A stretch of 64,000 nucleotides of DNA from Cacajao melanocephalus (taxonomy: Eukaryota > Chordata > Mammalia > Primates > Pitheciidae): assembly GCA_963573385.1 (NCBI GenBank), contig CAUYLG010021632.1, forward strand, positions 304,721 to 368,720. The letters are read 5' to 3'. The position numbers and the translations under genes are program-made. Positions 23,631 to 37,044 of the stretch are shown here, one piece after another; the stretch's first letter is position 1, and every line of letters begins with the position of its first letter. The notes below the pieces were generated by a model, which was not told the DNA's origin, made no database searches, and saw only the letters and a program-made list of their open reading frames with translations.

Positions 23631-25865
23631 TCATATGAACCATTGTAAACTGGAGAAGCAGAATGAGCAGTTTCACAGATGATGAACTCAATCAAAGGAG
23701 TCCCTGGCCTGTCTGGAATGTAAATATGCCTAGTAAGCTATTTAGTCTTCTGAAGGCAATCAATCTCAGTGCAACCTGGAGCACTCTCTTAGCTCTGATC
23801 CCAGAGCCACTCTGCACAACCCCAGCACCTGGCAGTCAGAGACAGCTGCCAACCATCCATCCAAGTTAGAAGCCTTAAGCAAGTATCCAGCAGGAGTCAC
23901 TCCCTTACCTGCAATTTTCCTACAGTCTGTCTCCATGGAGTTCCTCAGTAAAGCCAACTGAGTCTATAGGCCTCTCTGCAAAAAGAAATTTTCTTTAAGG
24001 CACTCAAATGTTTCATTGCTTTATAAGACCTTTCAAATGTTTCATTGCTTTATAATACATTTATAATGTAGATTTAACAGTGTGCACAACTTTTTTGCAC
24101 AACTGTTTGAAATCTTGTTCCAACGACTTGTAGAAATCAAATTTTCTAACTCATTCCCAGAGAATTTTAGTCTTTAATCTACAATAAAATTCCCTGGCTC
24201 TCTAGGGAGAACTTGATTTGAAATGATACAAGACACTTGTCTCACAATCTCTCACCAACAATAGGCCTTCTTAGCATACCTAGGCCTCATCTTGGGTTGT
24301 TGATTCTAAAATGTGAGAAGTCTGAGGTTTAACTAGTATTTTCCAGATTGATTAATGAACCTTGAGCCACATGCTACAGCTGAGCTCAAGGTTTATAAAG
24401 CACATTCAATCAGTAGTACTGCATGTTACCTTCTGTGTCTTATCAAGTAAATACATAGAATCAATAAAGTGAACAGAGCAGCTAATGAGCAGCCCTCATA
24501 ATAGAGACTACATTACCTGATTCAGTTTTTTAAAAATCTGAAGACTTTAAACCATCAAAGAGCCTCGATCTGTGTGTGTGTGTGTCTGTGTGTAACCTAT
24601 TACCCACTCTATCAACAATAATTTTAACTAACACAGCTCAGCTTTAAATTTAGCAATGGTACCAGTAGGACCAAACTAAAAAAGTTGTCATGTGTCAAAA
24701 AAACCCAGGGCCATAAAATAAAAAAAGAAAACAAGCTACATTACTACAGGAAACAAAGAGGAATTGTCATAATGTATTTTAAAGATCACAATAATAATAA
24801 AATCTTTATGAACTCATTTAGACTCTTCCCTTTTCAAAGAGATATTAAAGCTTCTATATAAACATGGTAAACAGTACTAGAATTCCTTCTTTCTATACTT
24901 GATGCCTCGAATAAAACCAAAGGACTATTTGAATTTTAGAGATAGCCTCTAAATGTTTATAGCTGTTCATAGAATGCTACAGTGAAATAGAAAGAAGGAG
25001 GGTTTCAGTTTTCCAGGAATGTTCTGATTACTTTTATTCATGTAGGATGTTTGCTTTTTAAAAGAATGTAATCACTGACAACACAGAACACATCTAAAAA
25101 TAAAATAACATTTTTTAAATTTCCACAAACAATACAAATTAATTTTAAAATTTCAGATCAGCAAAAAATGACTCTTTAGGCTAGTCACAAACCACAACTG
25201 TAACTAAGCATATAATTATTTGTCCCAAGATATTTTCTCTTAATTTATTCTATTTATATGACCTACAATAAAGTTGAGTGCAAGCATAAAAGCAAATATA
25301 TAATTTGCATTGTGTACAATAAGGTGTCAATAATTTAGAAGCAACTAAATTAGACTCCCATAAATTAACCAGGTTGGGACCAAAGTTTGTATTCTCTCTA
25401 CAAAATAATTTACTAAGTAAATCAATACTGCAAACATGATTATAGGACACTTTTTAAGGACTTTATTATACTAATTCCTTGAGGCAAATGATATTCCCAA
25501 TGGCAATTTTTCGTTAGTTTTTAGTTTTACAATTAAGCAAGGACCAAACTTCACCACAACTGGATAGTTTTTATGCCTATGTTTCCTTAAATTCCTCCAC
25601 ATCTCAAGTAGTTTGATTTACAGATGAACTCCTAAACACACCTCTGACTACCCCTCTTCATTTCATCCCATGCTCACCCCAAAGTGGAACACAACACAAG
25701 AACTCCAGGTCTCGCCCCCATAGCAATCAGAAAACTCTGAATTCAAAAACAGAACTGAGAGAAGTAAGGCGTCAGATCCCAGGGCAGCCTGCCTTGTGGA
25801 GACAATCAGTCTACACTGCCTGCTGTCTCTCCTAAACCCCTTCTTACCAAAATCTGTACTCATGC
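23631..25865. other. AT-rich intergenic sequence, nothing recognised
   Basis: A 23-base block (TCAAATGTTTCATTGCTTTATAA) at 24004-24026 is repeated at 24033-24055. A TG run lies at about 24570-24594. Otherwise no feature can be supported. Confidence 0.5.
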
Positions 25866-26160
25866 CCTGGGACTGCCATATAAATTATCACAAATGAGTG
25901 GCCTAAAACAACAGGAATTTATCCCCTCACAGTTTTAGAAAGCAAATGTCTACAATCAAGGTGTTCCAGGGCTACTCTCCCTCCAAAGGAGCTCCAAAGG
26001 CTCTAAGGGGAAACTTAGCTCGCCTCTGCCAGCTCCTGGCAGCTTCTGGTGCTCCTCGTGCTGTGGTATCACCCCTCATTTCTGTTCCCTCTTCACATGG
26101 CCTTCTACTCTGTGCATCAACAGAGTGCATTTCTGTTGACAAGGCAGTTACACATAAGTA
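25866..26160 (-). mobile_element. Diverged MaLR/ERVL-type interspersed repeat
   Basis: The stretch shows the familiar pattern 'GGCCTAAAACAACAGGAATTTAT', 'CTCACAGTTTTAG', 'ATCAAGGTG' and 'TCTTCACATGGCCTTC'. It belongs to a common mammalian LTR-derived family, but I cannot name the subfamily. The strand is inferred from this pattern. Confidence 0.45.
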
Positions 26161-26169
26161 GTCCCCGTT

Positions 26170-26330
26170 CTTTCATTTAAGCACTAATATTTTTATTTTA
26201 TCAAAGAAATAACTGAGCTCAGAATGGTCCAAGGTTACAAGGCTAGTTAGAAGGAGGTGGAAGGAGGTTCAGGTCTTCCAAGTTCAAATCCAGTGATATT
26301 CCCACCATACCAAGCTACTTCTTGCTTCCT
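26170..26330 (+). mobile_element. MIR SINE fragment
   Basis: 'TTATCAAAGAAATAACTGAGCTCAGAATGG', 'AAGGTTACAAGGCTAGT' and 'TCAAATCCAGTGATATTCCCACC' follow the 3' half of MIR. A run of about 18 A follows at about 26346-26363. Confidence 0.65.
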
Positions 26331-26414
26331 TCAAAGAGCTTCACTAAAAAAAAAAAAAAAAAATCAATATACCCCTGGGGTGGATTTTCAACAGGCTTTC
26401 TCAACCAACCCCAG

Positions 26415-26535
26415 CAGTCATTCTCAACCCCAGCTATAAATCTGAATCTCCTTGACCTGGGACCCAGGCCCGTATGTGTTTAACAATCTACCTAGGTGAT
26501 TCTATCCAAGTGCATCCAGAGTTGAGAACCCCAGG
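26415..26535 (+). mobile_element. MER5-like hAT-Charlie fragment
   Basis: It begins 'CAGTCATTCTCAACCCCAG' and ends 'CAGAGTTGAGAACCCC', inverted ends typical of MER5-type elements, with 'CTGAATCTCCTTGACCTGG' and 'CTAGGTGATTCT' between them. Confidence 0.65.
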
Positions 26536-27979
26536 ATGATGGATTTCAGACTCTCATCTTCTAATTTCTTTCTCTCACACACACACACGATGGCTTTTTG
26601 TGAATATCATTTTCTGAAAGCAAAAGTAACAATCACAACCATGTCTCTTATACAAGAAAATAAGATAATATACTCTGTTTAACCTATCGTGACAATAGGG
26701 GTGCTAATGCAATGCTAAATGTCCTGTCTACTGCTGGTCAGAATTCCTGGATGCTCCCCAGGGCATCCTCACTGCTATAAACATGTAGGCTCTACGGTCT
26801 AATTCTGTGATGGAGAGAAAAAGCCTAGTGCTTTGTTAAAGAAATAATACACAAATGTGTGTGTCTTCCATGCTCCCTGCCATTTAGTTAATTTCCCTGA
26901 CTCAATCACTTTTGTAATGTCTGTAGTACTAGGAGTTTTTACTCAAAATAGGACCAGCCACTTATGTACTGGCCAGGGTATACTTGCAATACAACTATTC
27001 CTTTAATCCCCAGCAAACCAAGAGGGCTTGATGGAGTTCATTATTGGCTTCAGATGGCAGAGGAGGTCTGGGACTGGATGCTGCTGAGGTGATCCTCAAC
27101 AGATGTCTTGTCTATGGAACTCTAAAGACACCAGGCAGGGCAGAAATCACATGCCACACCCACAAACAGGAAGTCCAGAGAAACCATACATCCCTGTCCT
27201 TATCTTCTCTTGGGACACAGGCCCCTTTTCCCTTTGTGCTCATCATGTCAGCCATATTGCAGCTGAAAATTCTCTTGACAGGTCAAAGAGCAGGGTTAAG
27301 AGGTCTGAGCATTCAGGGAGGAAATACCAAACATTCATGCATATGCCAGTGTGGGTTCACACTCATGGCAAACCACAATGCCATTTTTGGATCAACTTCA
27401 TTTTTTAAAATGAGAGTTTTTATTGTAGGAAAAGTAGGCAAGCAATTTTTCAGTGCTATTGTCATGACTATCTAATTCGTATTTTGCAGGACAGTTTTAA
27501 ATGCAAATATGTGGGATGTAGTTCCATTGTACACTCTTCACTGTGTTAGTCTTCCAACTCAGATTTGAAAAAGTTGGCACATGAAGAATTTTGCAATTAA
27601 AACTTCAGCATCAGGGTAGGTGATGGTATGGTAGAAGGAATGGGGCAATTACATATGTCAAGCCCTAATCAGTGTATGTCTTTATGGATCAGGTAGGTTT
27701 TAGGTAATGTAAGTTCCCAAAGAAGTGTTACCTGAACAACATCTGAGGGCTGGGGAAGTCCAGGTTGTCTTGCCAGAGAAATAAAATTTAATCTTAGTTT
27801 TTAAGGATCAGTTGAGGATAACTAGATGGTTTGAGGGCCTGGCTGACGTTTCAGTCAATATGAGAGCATGGCCTGCTCAGAAAGTCACACTGCAGGGGAG
27901 AGGAGGTCAGGTGAAGGGAGATGAGGAGGGGAGAGGAGAGAATCTGTCTAGGACTTTCTGACCCATGACCGCTGCTTTA
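26536..27979. other. Intergenic sequence, nothing recognised
   Basis: The two overlapping open frames at 27044-27475 and 27103-27408 carry no domain, signal or family pattern that I can see, and no splice or poly(A) context supports a gene. Confidence 0.45.
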
Positions 27980-28470
27980 TCATCTCTCAGCCTGACTACT
28001 GCAGTCCCCTTTTAACTAGTCTCCCTGTCTCCAATCTCATGTCCTTAAATATAGCCTTCGCTCTACACACAGCAAGATAGCTTTTAAAATGATGTTCCCC
28101 AAGAACATTACAAGATAAAGCTAGGTATTGCCATTTGTGATTCACGGCCCTTCTAATTCTGCACCTCATCTCCACTTCTCATGCCATATATCCCAGTCTA
28201 GTTCTCCAAACACCCATATTGTTCCTTGCCTCCATGACATACTGCTTTCCATTCCAGGAATGCCCTTCCTCCACTGATCTGCTGAGCAAGCTGCTATTCA
28301 TTCTTCAAGAGCTTGTTTTTCTCTGTGACATCTCCCTAAGTTAATTATTCTCCCCTGAGTATTTTTCTGGACACCTAGCTATTTCTGCCACTCTACCTAT
28401 ACCATTACATTGTAATTGCTCGTCCACACATTTGTCTTCCTTACTGGAAGAACAGAAACTCTGATTCATT
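27980..28470 (+). mobile_element. L2 LINE 3' fragment
   Basis: Pyrimidine-rich sequence with 'ACTACTGCAGTCCCC', 'CATATTGTTCCTTGCCTCC', 'CATTCTTCAAGAGCTTG' and 'TCTGTGACATCTCCC' follows the L2 3' region in + orientation. It is strongly diverged. Confidence 0.7.
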
Positions 28471-28509
28471 TGTGAGTGGAGATCATTTGGAAAGGGTACT
28501 GTTTCTAAA

Positions 28510-28790
28510 TTACCAAATAATATGTGCTTATTGTCATAAATTGAATATCAAAGTGACAAAAAGTTAATAATCTCTCTATATCTTCCTTCAGTTCTAACCC
28601 CTCTTCCTTGGTAATCAATGTTTATAATTTCTCTCTATCCTCATAATAAAATATATGGGAGGGTTTTTTTTCCCAAAAAAAAATGGTATCCTACTCTGTG
28701 TATTACTCTGTAACTCATTTTTCACTTAACATTATATCACAGACATCTTTCAAAGTCAATACACTTTTATTTAAATTGCTTTTTAATACT
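28510..28790. mobile_element. Probable ancient L1M fragment
   Basis: 'AATGGTATCCTACTCTGTGTATTACTCTGTAACTC', 'TTTCACTTAACATTATATC' and 'CAGACATCTTTC' form a pattern common in old L1M 3' ends. Orientation and boundaries are uncertain. Confidence 0.5.
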
Positions 28791-28799
28791 GTGAAGTAT

Positions 28800-29539
28800 A
28801 AAGTTGAGAGATAAAAACAGAACAATTGATAGAAAGAGATCACAAATTTGTCTCTGTGCTTTACAGAAAACAATTCAAAAAAGAAAAAGAATTTTACCAT
28901 GTCCATAACTTAAAAATAAAAGCAATCTAGTTGTACCAAAAGCAAATTTTCTTCTGACTAGTTCTGAAGAAAAATTTATCTTGTGCTCCTCATAAAACAA
29001 GTTTAACTACAATGAGCAAATTATTCAAAAATGTCCTTATAATAAATATAGCATCAGTTTCACAGGTGGATTGTCAATGTCCATCAAAACTGTAATATCT
29101 CATAACTAGCAAAACCATAGAGCAGTTCAGTAACAAACAATTTCATTGGAAGGAAAGAAAGGCCTAAAGGCCGAGTGGTTTGCTCCTAAGTGAACGGAAA
29201 TAAGAACAGCTATAACACAATTTCTTGACCTGGAGTCCACAGCCATCCATCCCTCTGCAGGAAAAAACATACATAAAAATTGAACACGAAATTCAATTAT
29301 GTTTGTGCAGATCTGAGTTTTTCATGGAATAATGCTTATTTAGACTTATCCAATTCTCAGAGAACTATGACTCAAAGTTTTTTTAAAAAAAAGATTTGGA
29401 GCTACTAAAATGGAAGAGCATACAGCCTGTATACTTTCCCATAAATTCTCTGTAAGTTTTATCTCAAAGAAGATTTGGACAGTCACTTGTTCACCCATGT
29501 AGCCTTAGTCCCCAACATAGATCCTGGCACATGTAGGTG
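28800..29539. other. AT-rich intergenic sequence, nothing recognised
   Basis: No named repeat or gene is visible. Confidence 0.4.
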
Positions 29540-29890
29540 CTAGGAACTGAATGTTTGTGTGTTCTCTAAAAATTACATGTTGAAATCCTAACCCCCAATG
29601 TGATAGTAGGAGGTAGGGTCTTTGGGAGGTAATTAAGTCATAATGGTAGAGTCCTCATATTTGGGCTTATTGGAAAAACACAAGAGGGATGATTTCTCTC
29701 TCGGCCATGTGAGAACACAATGAGAAGACAAATGTCTGGAACCATGAAGCAGGCTCTCACCAGATACCTCGTAGACAGGCACCTTGATCTCGGATTTACT
29801 AGCCTCCAGAACAGCAAGAAATGTCTATTGTTTTTAAGTCCCTCACTCAGTATTCTGTCATAACAGCCTGAATTGATCAAGACAGTAGAC
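29540..29890 (+). mobile_element. MLT1-type MaLR LTR
   Basis: The motif order matches MLT1. It has 'GGAACTGAATGTTTGTGT', 'TGTTGAAATCCTAACCCCCAATG', 'GGGTCTTTGGGAGGTAATTAAG', 'GGCCATGTGAGAACACAATGAGAAG', 'GCAGGCTCTCACCAG', 'CACCTTGATCTCGG', and the end 'CATAACAGCCTGAATTGA'. The poly(A) signal region is degraded. Confidence 0.85.
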
Positions 29891-32479
29891 TTGCAATAAA
29901 TTTGTGTTGGGTAAGTGAAAGTTGAGAAGAAGAGCACATGCATTCACAATAACGGAGGGAACCTGGATGTTATGGCATTCTCTGTGGCTGTAACAGTCAC
30001 CTAATCTGAAGAAAGTTGAGGATACCACTAAGGAAATGTTACAGAATAGAAGGTAAGAGAGAAAGTGACCAATGGCAAGACCAAAACTTTCCCCAAGAAG
30101 TAATTTGTAAATACTTCCAGTGCTTAGGTAAGTGAATGATCAAGGTCTCAAAGTTTCTCACCATAGATGGAGATTACCATAAGTTTAGTAGCTTTTATAT
30201 CACTTGCCTACAGAAGTATGTCAGCCTATCAAACTATGTATGTGTGTTCAATGGCAGTGGTTGGCTGTATTGATATACATTTTTCTCTTCAATGGACTGA
30301 TCACTCATTTAGCTGTCATCTTGCATCTGCCACTGAAAAAGAGAAGACAAATTGACTCCATTTTTCAAACTCAGCAGAGTTATTTATTTTGTTAAGCACA
30401 ACATATTCATCTCTGTTAGTTTTCATATGGCAGTGAGAGAGTCAAGCCATCCGCATGTAAAACTAATTAATGGAAATAACCTTTGAATTACTAAACTGGC
30501 AGTCTGACATTGCTGATTAGATTATCATGGGAATAGTAAATTGTGAAAAATATTACTAAAATCAATCCAGATTTTTATTTTATTATAAGAAAGGGATTTC
30601 AGCAACTTTCTAATCAAGAATTCTTTGTTGTCATTTGGCTTGAGGGTAGTTGCAGTATTTTTCACTTTTTTCTTATCTAATATTATGTAAACATAGCTCA
30701 GACACATTATTTTTGGTGTGGGTTCTGCTCAAAGAAGAGATATACCTCTGAATAAATTACTCACAAATTATCCACTAGGGAGTGAAAAGGAAGACATTTT
30801 GAAAGGCTCTTTTTGAGGCAAAAAAGAGAAAAAAGAAAATTTAAAGAAGAAAAGAAAATGACTAAAATAACCTATACTTTTTCCTATATCCCAAAATAAC
30901 CTATACCTTTTCAGTAATATAGACAACTCCACACTGATGTAGCTGGAGAAAAATGTCATACAGTTCTGATCCAAAAAATGAATCTAAAAACTATCCTTAA
31001 AATATTAATTCTCTCCTCTGTCATGAGTTTTTTTCCCTTCCTTTGCCTTTCTTCCTCCTAAATGAAAATGTAGGTGATTCAAGGTTCTTTTCTTTAGATT
31101 AGAAAGAAGGAAAGGAGCACCATATTGATTTCTCTGTAAAGATTAGAAATCTCTGCTACTCAAAAGCTTTTAAATATGTTTACCTGAGAAACACAGGGAT
31201 AAGGGTCTATTTTGTCCTCTCCATCTAAAAGCACCAAAAAGACAGGCTAAAAATTGACTCACTGATGAAGACCACTTCAACACATACACTGCTCAGTCAC
31301 ACCTAGCCCTTTCAAAACACTTTTCAATTTTTTAAATTCCTTTCATTCTATACTTTCACAAGAAATTATGATGCGCAAAACTATTATACAGGAGTTGCTC
31401 ATAGAAAAAAGAAGTTTGAGGATAAATATCTTATATGTTTTTAAAATGACTAGTCAATTCTGTTATTACACAGTCAGTTTCTGAAACACCTTCATTCATT
31501 CAAGGACAGAGCTATTGGAAACTTAGTGAATATTCTTTTTGATGCATTAGTAAACTTCCTAGAGCCAAGTAGAGCCAAATACTTATTCCTGGAGAGTTAA
31601 TTGTGCAGGCAATGTTCTTAGCATAGAGGAATAAAATTTATGGAAATTGCTGCTGTCAATGTGAGTCATAAACACAGGATCCAACCCCATAGCTGCACAA
31701 CTCATCTCACCTTACCCTCAAACCTGTCTGATCCTATCTTTATTTAAAATTTCAACATTTTGTATCATGCATTCTTGGTATTAATTTTGATTTTTAAAAA
31801 TATTGCACTGAAATATTATCTTCATTGCTGAAATTTTTGGCATATCCTTAAGCAGTGTGTCCTAATCTCCCAGTAACAGCCCTAACTATGACTTCCCCAG
31901 GAGTAGTCCAAAGTTTCTCTGCCAGAGGGAAGGATTATATTTAATTTTGATGGCTCTTTAAATTAAAAACATCTTCTATTATTTTTTCTTCCTATGACTT
32001 TCAATACATATCGATGGTATTAGAAAAAATAAGTCAAAAAAAAGAAAAAAAATGAAAACACTCTAGTCCCATTTAACAACAATCACTGTTAGTATCTTCC
32101 TGTCCGTACAGTAAGTATGGTACTTTTTATACCTTTATCTGTTTGTGAAACATATGTTTGTGTCAGTAAGGTACACAGATGATAACTGATTAAATACTTA
32201 CAAGATATGATTATATGACAATTTTTCAGATTAGGCATGTTTTAAAAAAAACTTCGTTTTTTGTAAATTAGCATATTTATTTTTCTAAACATATTCTTTG
32301 TGAGTATAGATACTTTCAATATCTATACACATCGGCTTTTCTCTCTCTCACCGTCTCTCTCTTTCTCTTGCTGTAACTCTCGTTCTCTCATCTTATACTT
32401 CTATCTACATTTAACCCATTAGTGGTTAAATACTAGAGTTATTATTCTTAATATCCACATCAATTTGCTGTAGCTGATA
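29891..32479. other. AT-rich intergenic sequence, nothing recognised
   Basis: A 14-base block (AAAATAACCTATAC) at 30864-30877 is repeated at 30893-30906. A CT-rich run lies at about 32338-32385. No gene or named repeat can be supported. Confidence 0.45.
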
Positions 32480-32690
32480 ACATTATGGACTTGATATAGA
32501 ACAGTCCAGGTTTGAATTCTAGATGTGTGTCTTTGGGCAAATTACATTAGTGCTTTAATCGTAATGTTCATATATGTCAAATAAGTGTCACAGAAAATCC
32601 CTATCCTCATAGAGTTGCTGCAAGAATTAAATAATCTTTGTAAATGCTTACCATAGTGCCTGGTACCGAGTAAGCATCCAATGCATGTAA
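32480..32690 (-). mobile_element. MIR SINE (antisense)
   Basis: The + strand reads 'AGTCCAGGTTTGAATTCTAG', 'GGGCAAATTACATTAG', 'TCATAGAGTTGCTGCAAGAATTAAAT' and 'GTGCCTGGTACCGAGTAAGC', the reversed MIR order. Confidence 0.8.
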
Positions 32691-32879
32691 ATTATTAAAA
32701 TTAAAATAAGACTCCCATCCTCAAAGAAAAGTAAAATCAAGTGAGAGAAAAATCTGTATATTCAAATAACGCAAGTGTAGTCATGTAAAATGATAAGAGG
32801 TAGCTAAGAATGAGGGTAGCCAACTTGGGAATTCCAAATTTGAAAACCATGTTAATCGGTGGGCTTACTTTTTTTGACA

Positions 32880-33010
32880 ATAGCAATTACCATTTACTGA
32901 GTGCCAGGTACACAACTCTCTGCAGAGGGTTCCATTTCTCTTTCCTTACAGGTGAAGAAAATCTCTCAGAGAGGTTTTACACTGTTCAAATCCAGAGCCT
33001 ACGCTTGCTT
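32880..33010 (+). mobile_element. MIR SINE fragment
   Basis: 'CAATTACCATTTACTGAGTGCCAGGTACAC' followed by 'CCTTACAGGTGAAGAAAATC' and 'TTCAAATCCAGAGCC' is a diverged MIR in + orientation. Confidence 0.7.
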
Positions 33011-33119
33011 GCTCTTCTTTTCCTTTTTGTTTTCCTCTTTCTTATTCTCTCCTTACCCATATTACCTGACCCATCTCTCCAGTAATCTTAATTAACAACT
33101 TGGGATATATCCTTCTACA

Positions 33120-33760
33120 TTTTCCTCCACACAAATGGTTTACTTGACCAGAAACAGATTGTATAATATAAACATCTTGCATTTCTTGCTCACAATATCT
33201 CACAGAAACCCTCCAAATCAACTGGATTGTTTGTTTTTAGGGGTTGCATAATATTTCATGGTAGGGGTATATCACAAAATATTTCCCCATTCCTTCATGC
33301 TGGGTATTCATTTTGTTCATTCTCTTCTGTTTCTTTTGCCACTATGAACAATGCAGCAATAAATATTCTTATATATGTCCCAATAGGCCAAAATTTTTAT
33401 CTCTAGAGGATAAATCTCCAAATTTGAAGTTCTGTGTAGTTTTATTTGAAACAGATATTGCCAAACTGATTTCCAAAAAAGCTGTGGTAATTCACATTTC
33501 TACCATCAATGTGTGAGTGTACACTTTCCCCACAGCTGCATCAGCAACAGGTACTATATTCTTTTTAATTTTGTTAGCCTCATAGGGATGAAGTGATATA
33601 TTATTGTTTATTATTATTTGCAATTTCTTAACTACAAAGGAGTTCCAGCACCTTTTTATATACTTGCTGGCACCTAGATTCATTTTCTGGGTTTTGCCTG
33701 CTTATTTCCTTGCCCAATTTATTTTGGGTTGTGCTTCTTCTTTTTTTTTTCAGTTTGTTG
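33120..33760 (-). mobile_element. Ancient L1M fragment (antisense)
   Basis: Reversed ORF2 end and 3' UTR patterns are visible, including 'GGTTGCATAATATTTCATGG', 'CACTATGAACAATGCAGCAATAAA', 'CTGTGGTAATTCACATTTCTACC' and 'CTTTTTATATACTTGCTGGC'. Confidence 0.8.
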
Positions 33761-33784
33761 TTTGTTCATTTATTCTTTTTTCCC

Positions 33785-34230
33785 CCATTACTTTTAGTTG
33801 ACATGTAATAACTGTACATATTTATGGTATGCAGAGTAATATTTTGATACATGTATACAATGTGTGATGATCAAATCAGGGAAATCAGCATATCCATCAC
33901 CTCAGACATTTATTATTTCTTTGTATTGACAACAAAAAATCCTCTCATTCAGCTTTTTGAATATACATTATAAATTATAGTTAACCAAATTTACCTTGGA
34001 GTTCTACGGAACACCACAACACATTTTTCCCATTTAGCTGTAATTTTGTATCCAGTAACCAACCTCTCCCCAATCTCCCTTCCCCTGTCCTTCCTAGTGT
34101 GTGTACCCACAATTCCATTCTCTGCTTCTGTGAGCTCAAAAATTTTTTAGATTCCCACATATGACTGAGAACATTAGTATTTATATTTCTGTACTGGGCT
34201 TATTTCATTTAATGTCCACCAGGCATAGAC
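33785..34230 (-). mobile_element. L1M 3' end (antisense)
   Basis: Reversed L1M 3' UTR: 'GTTGACATGTAATAACTGTACATATTTATGG', 'TTTTGATACATGTATACAATG', 'CACCTCAGACATTTATT', then 'CCACATATGACTGAGAACA'. It is a separate insertion from the L1 piece to its left because the 3' UTR restarts. Confidence 0.8.
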
Positions 34231-34599
34231 TTAGATCTTAACCAAGAGAAATTATGAATTTACAGATAGCAGAAATGGCTACCTTAAGTGATTAATTTGT
34301 ACTTAACTTTGTTAAGAAAAAAGAATAGCTTTGTTTCCAAATTTTAAATAACTTGAAAAAAACTTACTATTTCCTCCTTCTAAAGATATATCACATATTA
34401 AATATTTTATATATTTTTTAAATACCTAAATTTAGTCCTGTTAAAAAATCATATATACTGGGACAAAACAACTTGAAATTCAGTGTCTGAGCAAGGAAAC
34501 AAGAGTTGGAAGTTAGGGTGCAGGTAGCCAGATTAATTTTATGGGATTGGAATAAGTTGCATTTTGTTTGTAAAGTAATCCTTTGGGATTTACTTTTTA

Positions 34600-36430
34600 A
34601 ATTTCAATAGCTTTTGGGATACAAGTGTTTTGGTCACATAGATGAATTATATAGTGGTGAAGTCTGAGATTTTAGTGCTTCCGAGATTTTAGTGCACCCA
34701 TCTCCCAAGTAGTGTTCATTGTACCCAATGTATAGTCTCTTACCCCTCATCCCCTCTCACCCTCCTCCTGCTGAGTCTCCATAGTTCATTATATCATTCT
34801 GTATGCCTTTGCATACCCATAGCTTAGCTACCACTTATAAGTGAGTGCATACATAATTTGGTTTTTCTATTACTGTATTATTTCACTTAGAATAATGATC
34901 TCCAGCTCCACCAACATTGCTGCAAAAAAATATTTTGTTCTTTTTTATGGCTGAATAGTATTTCATGGTATGTATGTACCACGTTTTCTTTATCTACTTA
35001 TTGATCACTAGTGACTTAGGTTTGTTTCACATCTTTGCAATTGTGAGTTATGCTGCAGTAAACATACATGTGCAGATATCTTTTGATATAACGACGTGTT
35101 TTCCTTTGGGTAGATACCCAGTAATGGAACTGCTACACTGAATGGTAGATCTACTTTTAGTTCCTTAAGAAACCTCCATAGTGTTTTCCATAGAGATTTT
35201 ACTAATTTACATTCTCACAAACAGTATATCAGTATTCCTTTTGCACCATGTCCACGCCAACATTTATTGTTTTTAGTAATGATCATTCTTGCAGGAATAA
35301 GATGGCATCTCATTGTTGTTTTAATTTGCATTTCCCTGATAAATAGTGATGTTGAATATTTTTTTCATATGTTTTTTCACCATTTGTGTATCTTCTTTTG
35401 AGAAATGTCTTTTCATATCAATTGCCCACTTTTTGATAAACATATTTTGGTTATTCATGATTTGAGTTCCTTGCAGATTCTGGATATTAGTCCTTTGTTG
35501 AAAGCATGGTTTACAAATACTTTCCCTCAATCTGTGGGTTGTCTGTTTACTCTGATAATTGTTATTTTTACCGTTATTATTGCTGGGCAGAAGCTTTTTA
35601 ATTAGGTCACATTTTTATTTTTATTGTTGTTTTTGTTGCATTTGCTTTTGGAGTCTTAGACATGAATTCTTTGCCTAGGCCAATGTACAGAAGAGTTTTT
35701 CCTAGATTATCTTCTACAATTTTTAAGGTTTCAAGTCTTATATTTAAGTCTTTGATCTATCTTGAGTTAATTTTTGAATAAGGAGTGAGATAGGATCCAG
35801 TTTCATTACTCCATATGTGCTAGCCAGTTTTCCCAGCACCATTTATCAAATAAGCTGTTACTTTCCCAACTTGTGTTTTCATATGCTTTGTCAAAGGTCA
35901 TTTGGTTATAAGTACTTGGTTTTATTTCTGGGTTTTCTATTCTGTTCCATTGGTCTATGTATCAACTTTTATACATGTACCATGCTGTTGCGGTAACTAC
36001 AGAGTTACAGTATAATTTGAAGTCCAGTAATGTGATGCCTCCAGATTTGTTCTTTTTGCTTAGGATTGCTTTGGCTATTCAGGTTCTTTTTTGGTTTTAT
36101 ATAAATTTTAGGATTATTTTTTCTAATTCTGTGAAAAAATAATGTTGGTATTTTGATAGAAATTTCATTGAATCTATAGACTGCTGTGGGCAGTATGGTC
36201 ATTTTCACAATATTGATTTTTCCAGTTCATAAATATGGATGTGTTTCCATTTGTTTGTATTGTCTATGATTTCTTTCAGTAGTGTTCTGTAGTTCTGTTA
36301 CAGATCTTTTACCTCCTTGGTTAAATATATTTCTAGATATTTAATTTTTTGCAGCTGTTGTAAAAAGGGATTAAGTTCTTGATTTGATTCTCTGCTCAGT
36401 TGTTGGTGTATAGCAGTGCTATACAAATAT
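34600..36430 (-). mobile_element. L1 (L1MA/L1PB-like), 5'-truncated, antisense
   Basis: About 1.8 kb of reversed L1 3' UTR and ORF2. It has 'CTTTTGGGATACAAGTG', 'CTACCACTTATAAGTGAG', 'CATGTGCAGATATCTTTTGAT', 'GATGGCATCTCATTGTTG', then ORF2 C-terminal half sequence to 'GTTGTTGGTGTATAG'-like sequence. A short minus-strand open frame at 35321-35530 keeps the ORF2 pattern 'KKWAIDMKRHFSKED'; frames are otherwise broken by stops. Confidence 0.88.
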
Positions 36431-36567
36431 TAAAAATATTTTCTAAACCTATATTTTTGCCTAGGAGTTTTGACTATAATACTTTTTATCATATAAAACT
36501 TTTAAATTTTTACATTTTAAAATATCTTTTTTACTTTATAATTCCTTAAGGTCTCCCCAGAACCTAG

Positions 36568-36925
<358 letters not shown>

Positions 36926-37044
36926 TTATTTTTCTATAGAGAATAATGGTTTAACTTTTACTTTTCAGATGAACAGTCAGTTGTACCAGTATACTTATTA
37001 AGTATAACATCTGTTTCTTGCTAACTTGAAGTACCATCTTCATC